From: an uncultured Collinsella sp.
GTDB lineage: Bacteria > Actinomycetota > Coriobacteriia > Coriobacteriales > Coriobacteriaceae
Direction of reading: 5' to 3'
NCBI GenBank assembly: GCA_902491135.1
Contig: CABUGR010000010.1
Coordinates: 1 to 12,325 of the forward strand
DNA: 12,325 bases
Shown here: positions 7,070 to 12,325 of the stretch, piece after piece
Layout: every line of letters starts with the position of its first letter
How positions within the stretch are numbered: position 1 is the first letter of the stretch
Translations under genes and position numbers: made by a program
The notes under the pieces: generated by a model
Databases searched by the model: none
The model's input: the letters and a program-made list of their open reading frames with translations, nothing else
Told to the model about the DNA's origin: nothing

Positions 7070-8557
7070 CTAGAAGGCGAGCTCGGCGGCCCACTTGTCC
7101 TTGTCGATCTCCATGAACTGCGAGCGGATGAAGTTCTTCTTGAGGTTAAACGGAACCGTGCAGTCGAAGATGGCCTTGCAGGCGATACCGTGCTCGCGGA
7201 TCGAAGGATCGAACGCGGGGTCGTTGGACGGATCGAGCACGTGGCAGTGGCAACCGGGGATGGTGATGAGGTCCACGTCGGCCTGGAAGCGCGTGGTCAT
7301 GGCCCACATCACGTCGCTCATATCGAAGATGTCGACATCCTCGTCGACAAGGATGACGTGCTTGAGCTCGGAGAACGCCGAGAAGGCGAGCATAGCGGCG
7401 TTGCGCTGACGGCCCTCGTCATTTTTGCTCGACTTCTTGAACTGCATGATGGCAACGAACTTGCCGCCACCGCAGGGAGCGGCGTGAACGTTGAGCAGGC
7501 GGCCCGGGATAGCGGTCTCGACCATCTTGTAGATGGAGGCCTCGGTGGGGATACCGGCCATGGACACGTGCTCGTGCGAAGGGCCGATGCAGCTCTCCAT
7601 AATGGGGTTGACGCGCGTGGTGACGGCGGTGATCTTGATCACCGGGCAGACCTTGGCGCCACCGGTGTAGCCGGGGAACTCGGGCATGGCGTAGCCGTGG
7701 CCGTTGACATCCTCGTTGATGGTCTCGTCGTGCATGAGGTAGCCCTCGAGCACGTACTCGGCATTGGCAATGCACTTCTGCGGAACGGTGACGCAGTCGG
7801 CAAGCTCGACGGCGCGGCCGCGCAGGGCGCCGGCGATCTGCAGCTCGTTGAAGCCGAGCGGCGTGGGGGGAGCCTCGAAGCCGCAGCACATGTACACGGC
7901 GGGGTCCAGGCCGATGGAGATGGAGATGGGCATATCCTCGCCGCGCTGGCAGTACTCGTCAAAGAACGCACCCAGGTGACGGCTGCCCGGGGTGATCCAC
8001 ATGGCGAGCTTGTCCTTGTCGACGCAGGAGAAGCGGTGGATGGTTACGTCGGACTGGGTGCCATCGGGGCTCGTGCCATAGGCGAGGCCCATGGTGATGT
8101 AGGGGCCGCCGTCAACGGGCGTGTTGGTGGGAGCGGGAACGATCTTGCGCAGGTCAAAGCCCTCGTCGGTCGCCTTGTACACGACCTCCTGGCAGTCGAC
8201 GTGCTTGCCCTCGGCGATCTGCTCGGGGGCGATCAGGTTCTCGAAGCGCTTGCCGATCTCGAGGCCCAGGTGCTCCTCGTCCAGGTCGAGCAGGGCGGCA
8301 ACGCGCTTGCGGCTGGCAAGCATACCGATGCAGACCTTGGCGTCGTCAAAGCCCTTGACGTTGTTGAAGACCATCGCCGGACCCTCTTTGGTCGGGCGCA
8401 TGACGGTGCCGCCAGCACCGACGTGACGGTAGACGCCCGAGACCTCGGCATCGGGATCGACCTGGGTGTCGGTCTCGAGCAGCTGGCCCGGCATCTCACG
8501 CAAAAAGTCGAGCGCGGAACGCAGGTCGTGGATCTGGGAAGCATCGGTAGTGGACAT
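7070..8557 (-). CDS. UbiD-family decarboxylase, gallate/hydroxybenzoate (LpdC-like) type
   Basis: A 495-aa prenylated-FMN-dependent decarboxylase, which removes CO2 from an unsaturated or aromatic acid. UbiD landmarks include 'GGPYITMGLAYGTSPDG' (150-166), Arg175 in 'DVTIHRFSC', SRH (192-194), IGLDPA (215-220), GALRG (243-247), AEYVLEG with Glu267 and Glu271 (266-272), and 'VDEDVDIFDMSDVMWAMTTRF' near 404-424. Arg175 with the two Glu residues are the likely E-R-E catalytic set. The N-terminal 'VDPDAEVSGVYRHVGAGGTVMRP' and 'GPAMVFNNVKGF' blocks look, from memory, like gallate decarboxylase LpdC rather than the UbiD of ubiquinone synthesis. The start MSTTDAS has AAAGGAG 6 nt upstream; the ATG 32 codons earlier has none. 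The substrate remains unproven: gallate, protocatechuate or another hydroxybenzoate. Confidence 0.93.
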   Translation of the reverse strand: MSTTDASQIHDLRSALDFLREMPGQLLETDTQVDPDAEVSGVYRHVGAGGTVMRPTKEGPAMVFNNVKGFDDAKVCIGMLASRKRVAALLDLDEEHLGLEIGKRFENLIAPEQIAEGKHVDCQEVVYKATDEGFDLRKIVPAPTNTPVDGGPYITMGLAYGTSPDGTQSDVTIHRFSCVDKDKLAMWITPGSRHLGAFFDEYCQRGEDMPISISIGLDPAVYMCCGFEAPPTPLGFNELQIAGALRGRAVELADCVTVPQKCIANAEYVLEGYLMHDETINEDVNGHGYAMPEFPGYTGGAKVCPVIKITAVTTRVNPIMESCIGPSHEHVSMAGIPTEASIYKMVETAIPGRLLNVHAAPCGGGKFVAIMQFKKSSKNDEGRQRNAAMLAFSAFSELKHVILVDEDVDIFDMSDVMWAMTTRFQADVDLITIPGCHCHVLDPSNDPAFDPSIREHGIACKAIFDCTVPFNLKKNFIRSQFMEIDKDKWAAELAF

Positions 8558-8579
8558 GGCGTACTCCTTTCGGGAGAGT

Positions 8580-8692
8580 GTCCGGCGACGGGGTGCCGCC
8601 GGACGGGGTAACGTAATGGGGCCGCGGCGCTCACAAATGGAGCGCTCGACCACTCGAAGTTCAAGCGCTTGGCTGCTTACAGCCGGGGCGCT
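8580..8692 (-). other. Stem-loops in the permease-ubiD intergenic gap
   Basis: The 142-nt gap holds two structures and no clear gene. One is an 8-bp perfect stem GTCCGGCG/CGCCGGAC (8580-8604) next to the ubiD ribosome-binding site. The other is a compound hairpin at 8664-8692 (GGCTG/CAGCC inside AGCGC/GCGCT). A near-repeat, GCGCTCGACCACT and GCGCTCGACCGCT, starts at 8642 and 8688. Neither stem is followed by T's. They may be processing or stability elements that set UbiD above permease expression. Confidence 0.45.
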
Positions 8693-8699
8693 CGACCGC

Positions 8700-10136
8700 T
8701 TACATCAGGCCAAAGAGGTGGAACCAGGCGGCCTCGACCAGCACGACGACAAAGACGACCGCGGTGAGGGGGATGCCCATGCGCATAGCCTCTTTGGAGG
8801 TGTAGCCGCCGGCGTCCTTGCCTTCGCCGATAAGGATCGGCAGGTTATGGAACGGCAGGATGTAGTGGATGTTGATAGACGTGAAGACGATGAGCGCCAC
8901 GGCGAGTGGGCTCACGCTGGAGCCGGCGGCAAAGCTGATAAATGCCGGCACGCACACGCCGAGCACGGCCATGACCGAGCCCATGAACATGTGGATGATC
9001 ATGGAAAGCGCGGCGACGAGCAGGGCGAACAGGAAGATGTTCTCAGGCACGGAGCTGGGGAGCACGACGTCGGCGATCCAGGCGTTCATGCCGGTGGCAC
9101 CGCCCACGGAGCCCACGGCCATGGCGGCCGTCAGGAACATGAGGGACTTGATGTCGACAGCGTTCCAGCTGGCGGGAGTGAGGACTTCGCCGATGATGGG
9201 CATGGCGAGAGCAACGCCAATGGCCAGGGTGACCCAGCCGATATAGTCGCCCGAGACGGTGAGCCACAGCGCGATGGCGATGACAAGCCACACGATGGTG
9301 CGGATCTCCTTGACGGAGAGCTTGCCGAGCGCGGCCTGCTTGGCCACGATCTGCTCGCGATCGTAGACGAGCTCCTTGCTGGGCTTAAAGAGGAAAAGGC
9401 CCAGGAACAGGGTGCACAGCAGCGCAACCAGCATAGGCACGCTCATGTACAGGAACCAGTCGACGAAGGACGGGCTCATGCCGCCGGCCTCGGCACTGTA
9501 CTGCGCAACGAGCGGGTTAAGCGTGGAGTCGCCCGTCAGGAAGAACATGGAACCCGGGGCGGCAGCGGCAAACACGAGGAAGCCGAGCTTGCCCTTGTCG
9601 TCGTCACCGTAGCCGGCGGACTCGGCGATGACCGAGACGACGGCGAGGATGAGGAAGGCGCGGGGGAACGGATGCGGGATCAGCAGCGACAGCACAAAGG
9701 TGAGCGCGAAGATCGAGATGATGAGCGACTTGGCGTCGCGCACGAACTTGAGCATGAACGCGTAGGCGATGCGCTCGCCCAGGCCCGACTCCTTGACCGC
9801 GCTGGCGATGAGGTAGGCGCCGATGACGAGCCACATGGTGGCCTTGGTCCACGAGCTAAACGTGGAGGCGACCGTCGCCGAGATGCTCGCGGCGCCCGTG
9901 TCGTCCACGCACACCTTGAACAGGACGAGCAGTGCGCAGTAGAGCAGGCCCACAAAGCCCGGCTGTGCCACGCCGCATGCCCAGAACACCACCGTGGCGA
10001 GCGTCAGTGCCAGACAGGTCTGACCGCCGACCGTGAGCTCGACCGTCGAGCTCAGCTCCGCCAAAGGAAGAAACTTCACCAGCACAAAGCCAATTTCGCG
10101 CTTGGTGATCTTAAACGCCTTCTTTTCCGCTTCCAT
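8700..10136 (-). CDS. DASS/SLC13-like anion permease, probable aromatic-acid transporter
   Basis: A 478-aa polytopic membrane protein with about 11 hydrophobic segments and two similar halves, as in the divalent-anion:sodium symporter (CitT/SLC13) family. Recognisable features are the amphipathic N-terminal 'FKITKREIGF', 'MWLVIGAYLIASAVKESGLGERIAYAFM' (101-128), 'MFLTAAMAVGSVGGATGMNAWI' (333-354) and 'HYILPFHNLPILIG' (424-437). The two Ser-Asn-Thr sodium/substrate hairpin motifs of classic members are not evident: their places read 'IPHPFPRAF' (153-161) and 'FMGSVMAVLG' (384-393). Substrate and coupling ion may therefore differ from the dicarboxylate carriers. It precedes ubiD on the same strand by 142 nt with no terminator, so import of the UbiD substrate, or exchange with its product, is the natural inference. 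The ribosome-binding site is AAAGGTGG. Confidence 0.85.
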   Translation of the reverse strand: MEAEKKAFKITKREIGFVLVKFLPLAELSSTVELTVGGQTCLALTLATVVFWACGVAQPGFVGLLYCALLVLFKVCVDDTGAASISATVASTFSSWTKATMWLVIGAYLIASAVKESGLGERIAYAFMLKFVRDAKSLIISIFALTFVLSLLIPHPFPRAFLILAVVSVIAESAGYGDDDKGKLGFLVFAAAAPGSMFFLTGDSTLNPLVAQYSAEAGGMSPSFVDWFLYMSVPMLVALLCTLFLGLFLFKPSKELVYDREQIVAKQAALGKLSVKEIRTIVWLVIAIALWLTVSGDYIGWVTLAIGVALAMPIIGEVLTPASWNAVDIKSLMFLTAAMAVGSVGGATGMNAWIADVVLPSSVPENIFLFALLVAALSMIIHMFMGSVMAVLGVCVPAFISFAAGSSVSPLAVALIVFTSINIHYILPFHNLPILIGEGKDAGGYTSKEAMRMGIPLTAVVFVVVLVEAAWFHLFGLM

Positions 10137-10187
10137 CTCCCCACCTTTCTTGTTGGGGGCGCTCCGAATTCGCAGCCATGTTGCCGC

Positions 10188-10220
10188 TTAAAAAGGGGCG
10201 CCCGTTATCGGACACCCCTT
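10188..10220 (-). terminator. Intrinsic terminator overlapping the permease promoter
   Basis: In minus-strand RNA the 12-nt arms (10209-10220 and 10193-10204) pair fully with two G-U wobbles around a 4-nt loop, followed by UUUUU (10190-10194). It lies 51 nt before the permease start. Transcripts entering from the upstream gene would fold the whole stem and stop. Transcripts starting at the candidate promoter at 10221-10253 would begin inside the stem and escape. Confidence 0.7.
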
Positions 10221-10253
10221 ACGTTGCGCTGTGTTGCGGCAATACAGTCAAGC
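10221..10253 (-). promoter_or_regulatory. MerR-type promoter/operator of the permease-ubiD-ubiX operon
   Basis: On the minus strand a -35 hexamer TTGACT (10251-10246) is followed by the dyad CTGTATTGCCGCAACACAG (10247-10229), whose arms CTGTAT/ACACAG are separated by 7 nt. With a 19- or 20-nt spacer the -10 would be CAACGT or AACGTA, both poor matches to TATAAT. A good -35, a long spacer filled by a dyad and a weak -10 is the signature of MerR-activated promoters. 21 of 25 bases match the site upstream of the LpdD-Nudix gene. Confidence 0.6.
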
Positions 10254-10285
10254 GGATTTTTTGGATGAGAAGCGATTCCCTAGAC

Positions 10286-10336
10286 AAAAACCGTCACAAC
10301 ATTCGACGAGATTTTCGCCGAATGTTGTGACGGTTT
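10286..10336 (-). terminator. 18-bp perfect hairpin terminator after the LpdD-Nudix gene
   Basis: The arms AAACCGTCACAACATTCG (10288-10305) and its exact reverse complement (10319-10336) flank a 13-nt loop. On the minus strand the stem ends in TTTTT (10286-10290). It starts 26 nt after the stop codon, so it is well placed to end that transcript. The long perfect arms also resemble the other hairpin repeats in the window, and it abuts the repeat fragment at 10346-10363. Confidence 0.75.
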
Positions 10337-10345
10337 GGATGTGGC

Positions 10346-10363
10346 AAAGGGACTGTCTTTTTT
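10346..10363. repeat. Degenerate AAAGGGACTG-family repeat, copy 2
   Basis: AAAGGGACTGTCTTTTTT shares its first ten bases with the copies at 5400-5430 and 11383-11411. The second arm is degraded to a T-run, so only a weak stem remains. It overlaps the stop codon of the LpdD-Nudix gene (10362-10364), so the repeat may have supplied the present C-terminus. Confidence 0.55.
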
Positions 10364-11309
10364 ACATAGCGAGGGCCGTGCGGATGAATGGGTCGCCGAG
10401 GGCCTCGCGGAGCCAGGGGGCCAGCTGCTCGGGGTGACCCTGCAGGTAGCCTTTGAGCTCGGACGGAGCCACGCGACGCACTTCCGAGATCTCCTCTTGG
10501 TTGATATGCAGCTCGCCCGGCTCAACATGGGCAAGGTAGACCTCGCACCATTCGCACTCGCAGCGACCGTCGCCGTGGTCCTCGCGGTACACCACGTGTC
10601 CGAGGTGCTTGAGCTGATCGGGCTCGCGCGTAATGCCGAGCTCTTCGTTGATGCGGCGCGCCGTGGCGGCCGCGACGTCTTCCCCGGGGAGCGGATGGCC
10701 GGCGCAGCTATCGGCCAGCACCCCGCCCCACAGGCGCTTGAGCGGACTGCGGCGACAGAGCAGCAGGCGCGCGTCTTCGCCCCGGCCCTCGACCAAAAGC
10801 GTCAGAAATGCCTGATGCAGGATGCCCTCACCAGCATGGGCCTCGATGCGGTCGACGGGGCCAAGCGCCTCGCCGGTCGCAGCATCGACCGCCACGACCT
10901 CGGCGCCCGCACCGCCCTCATCCCAGCCGGCGCGCAGAATGCGGGCTGCGGCTTCCTCGAGCGCGGCGATGAGCTCCTTGGTGGTGTCGAGCACGCGCTG
11001 CAGGTCGTCACCGCTCGCTTGTTCAACATGAAAACCCGTGCTTGCAACTACCGGCACGCCAAAGCGCGTGGCCAGCGCCGCCGCGATATCGTGCGCCGGG
11101 ATCTCGTCTCGATGGCACGGAACGGCCAGGATGCTCACCGTTGCCGTACGGCCGGGCTCGGGGCGCGGAATGGCCTGCGCCGTGGCGCCCAGGTGCGCAA
11201 ACTCCGGCGAGCAGGCGTACACCGCCATGCCTCGCGGCGTCACCGTCAGCTGGGCCTCGAGCGCAAACTTGCCCTCGCCCACTGCAACCTTTGTCGTGTG
11301 CATACCCAT
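10362..11309 (-). CDS. Fusion of an LpdD-like prenylated-flavin chaperone domain with an IDI-type Nudix domain
   Basis: A 315-aa soluble protein with two parts. Residues about 7-125 ('FAHLGATAQAIPRP', 'TVSILAVPCHRDE', 'VPVVASTGFHVEQAS') resemble, from memory, the LpdD-type domain linked to prenylated-FMN decarboxylases. Residues about 137-305 align well with type 1 isopentenyl-diphosphate isomerase. By comparison with E. coli Idi, metal ligands His25, His32, His69, Glu114 and Glu116 correspond to His158, His165, His205, Glu251 and Glu253, and Trp161 to Trp299. The catalytic Cys67 position is Ala203, in DSCAGHP, with Cys202 one residue early. The Nudix-box spacing (G204, E210, R218, E222-E223) is intact apart from Arg219. 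The start has AGGAG 6 nt upstream. Isomerase, dimethylallyl-diphosphate hydrolase or cofactor-handling roles are possible. Confidence 0.8.
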   Translation of the reverse strand: MGMHTTKVAVGEGKFALEAQLTVTPRGMAVYACSPEFAHLGATAQAIPRPEPGRTATVSILAVPCHRDEIPAHDIAAALATRFGVPVVASTGFHVEQASGDDLQRVLDTTKELIAALEEAAARILRAGWDEGGAGAEVVAVDAATGEALGPVDRIEAHAGEGILHQAFLTLLVEGRGEDARLLLCRRSPLKRLWGGVLADSCAGHPLPGEDVAAATARRINEELGITREPDQLKHLGHVVYREDHGDGRCECEWCEVYLAHVEPGELHINQEEISEVRRVAPSELKGYLQGHPEQLAPWLREALGDPFIRTALAM

Positions 11310-11343
11310 GGGATCTCCTGCCGCCCGCGATGTACCTGAGACC

Positions 11344-11376
11344 ATCTTCGCCTGTATTGCGACTATACAGGCAAGC
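11344..11376 (-). promoter_or_regulatory. MerR-type promoter/operator of the LpdD-Nudix gene
   Basis: On the minus strand TTGCCT (11374-11369) serves as -35, overlapping a dyad with perfect 8-bp arms GCCTGTAT/ATACAGGC (11350-11372) and a 7-nt centre. A 19-nt spacer gives a weak -10 GAAGAT (11349-11344). Transcription would then start near 11337, about 27 nt before the ATG. The core CTGTATAGTCGCAATACAG matches 16 of 19 bases of the permease site. It also lies 95 nt from the divergent MFS start and could affect that gene. Confidence 0.65.
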
Positions 11377-11382
11377 CCTCCA

Positions 11383-11411
11383 TGTGACAAAGGGACTGCC
11401 CCTTTGTCACA
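11383..11411. repeat. Hairpin repeat of the AAAGGGACTG family, copy 3
   Basis: Perfect 12-bp arms TGTGACAAAGGG (11383-11394) and CCCTTTGTCACA (11400-11411) enclose the loop ACTGC, the same loop as in the 5400-5430 copy. It lies between the two divergent genes, just beyond the MerR-type site. No T-run follows on either strand. Confidence 0.8.
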
Positions 11412-11470
11412 TTCTGTTAGAGTTGCAGGAAGTGAATCCCGCTTATTCATGCGACATTGGAGTGACAACC

Positions 11471-12325
11471 TTGACCGCCGCAACCACGCCTAAAAGTAAG
11501 CCAACCGCCGCCGCGCTCTCCCCCGCGCGCACCAAGCTCTGCCTGGCGCTGCTCGTGCTGTTGGGATTCTCGCTCGGCTGCTCCGAGTTCGTGGTCATCG
11601 GCATCGAAAGCGACTTGGCAACGGAACTCGGCATATCACTTGCCACTGCGGGCCAGCTCATCAGCGTGTTTGCGCTCGTCTACGCTATCGCCACGCCGGT
11701 GCTTGCGCTCAGCACGGGGCGTTTTCGCCGCTACCAGCTGCTCGTGTGCTATAGCGTCGTCTTTGTGCTCGGCAACCTGGTCATGGCGTTGGCTCCCAAC
11801 TTCCAGGTGCTGTTTATCTCACGCATTGTCCTGGGCTCTGTCTCGGGTGCGCTGCTCGCCGTGGGCGTGACGTACATCCCTGAGCTGCTATCCCCGCAGC
11901 AAACCTCACTTGCCATCTCGGTCGTGTACGGCGCGTTTTCCGTGGCGATGGTCTTTGTGACCTCGATTGGCAAGTTTGTGGCCGACACACTCGATTGGCA
12001 CGTGGCCATGTACGGCACGCTGACCTTTGCCGTTTTGATCTGTAGCGCGCTCGTGGCGTTTATGCCTCGCGCCGGGCAGACCGATGAGCCCGCCACCTTC
12101 CGCGAGCAGGCGGGGCTACTACGCGAGCCGAGTATCATCACCGGCATGCTCATCTTCTTGTTTGGCGTGGGCTCGGTCTACGTATTCTACGGCTACGTGA
12201 CGCCTTATCTGGAGCAGATGCTGGGCATGGATACCGTTCAGGCGAGCACCACACTTATGGCCTATGGCGTGTTCTGCCTGATCTCGAACATCCTGGGCGG
12301 ATGGATCGATGCGCGTTTTGGCATG
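11471..12325 (+). CDS. MFS drug-efflux-type transporter (DHA1 family), N-terminal part
   Basis: The first 285 codons of a 12-helix major facilitator; the rest lies past the window. Helix 1 holds 'LLGFSLGCSEFVVIGIESDLATELGIS' (31-57), then 'AGQLISVFALVYAIATPVLALSTGRFRR' with the loop 2-3 motif A at about 82-91, and 'RIVLGSVSGALLAVGVTYIPELLSP' in helices 4-5. This pattern is that of the AraJ/YdhP-like efflux group, which exports sugars, drugs or metabolites by proton antiport. The best start is TTG at 11471, with GGAG 8 nt upstream. An in-frame GTG at 11462 is an alternative, while an upstream GTG at 11432 has its purine run too close. The first 20 residues are polar. It diverges from the LpdD-Nudix gene with 161 nt between them, so shared control is possible. 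Confidence 0.88.
   Translation, partial: MTAATTPKSKPTAAALSPARTKLCLALLVLLGFSLGCSEFVVIGIESDLATELGISLATAGQLISVFALVYAIATPVLALSTGRFRRYQLLVCYSVVFVLGNLVMALAPNFQVLFISRIVLGSVSGALLAVGVTYIPELLSPQQTSLAISVVYGAFSVAMVFVTSIGKFVADTLDWHVAMYGTLTFAVLICSALVAFMPRAGQTDEPATFREQAGLLREPSIITGMLIFLFGVGSVYVFYGYVTPYLEQMLGMDTVQASTTLMAYGVFCLISNILGGWIDARFGM

Noticed and set aside
7190..8611. Plus-strand open frame of 473 codons opposite ubiD
   Set aside because: Shadow of the UbiD gene, whose motifs are unambiguous; no ribosome-binding site or recognisable domain.
8466..10268. Plus-strand open frame of 600 codons opposite the anion permease
   Set aside because: The opposite strand encodes a membrane protein with clear hydrophobic periodicity; the plus-strand product is a highly charged His/Asp/Glu/Arg-rich shadow.
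10362..11309. Annotating this gene simply as isopentenyl-diphosphate isomerase (idi)
   Set aside because: The N-terminal domain of about 125 residues is extra and the catalytic Cys position is Ala, so a plain idi label would mislead.
11432..11470. GTG codons at 11432 and 11462 as the MFS start
   Set aside because: The purine run before 11432 is only about 2 nt away and 11462 has only GGA directly adjacent; TTG at 11471 with GGAG 8 nt upstream is best placed, though 11462 cannot be excluded.

Overview
The window is GC-rich (most codons end in G or C). Its gene style, UbiD/UbiX aromatic-acid decarboxylase genes and 'AAAGGGACTG' intergenic hairpins suggest a gut Coriobacteriia (Actinomycetota), probably Collinsella-like. 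That assignment is an inference from sequence style, with no marker gene to confirm it. Every gene lies on the minus strand except the one at the right end. No tRNA, rRNA, CRISPR array, insertion sequence or phage gene was seen.

Left block (1-3480): one minus-strand transcription unit for import of a polar amino acid or similar solute. The order is a Tat-like lipoprotein binding protein, a permease with an extra N-terminal membrane region, an ABC ATPase, and then an M20-family peptidase cut by the window edge. Its upstream region holds an AT-rich palindrome and a 20-bp perfect inverted repeat. A terminator for the next gene follows. Middle block (3481-5499): an aldose 1-epimerase-family protein and an unrecognised single-pass membrane protein with an acidic cytoplasmic tail, then two hairpin repeats.

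Right block (5500-11309), the most interesting part: a probable aromatic-acid uptake and decarboxylation locus. In minus-strand order it has (a) a fusion of a prenylated-flavin-chaperone (LpdD-like) domain to a Nudix domain of the isopentenyl-diphosphate isomerase type, (b) a DASS/SLC13-like anion permease, (c) a UbiD-family decarboxylase resembling gallate decarboxylase LpdC, (d) a UbiX flavin prenyltransferase and (e) a MerR-family regulator with a GyrI-like effector domain. The permease would import an aromatic carboxylate and UbiD would decarboxylate it with prenylated FMN. UbiX would make that cofactor from FMN and dimethylallyl (mono)phosphate, and the fusion protein may supply the prenyl substrate and handle the cofactor. 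The Nudix half keeps the isomerase metal ligands but has Ala where the catalytic Cys should be, which raises the idea that it makes dimethylallyl monophosphate for UbiX. The fusion gene and the permease-ubiD-ubiX unit each carry the same imperfect 25-nt site (21 of 25 identical), laid out like a MerR-type promoter, so the local MerR protein is the obvious candidate regulator.

Right edge (11471-12325, plus strand): the first 285 codons of an MFS efflux transporter, divergent from the fusion gene and starting at TTG.
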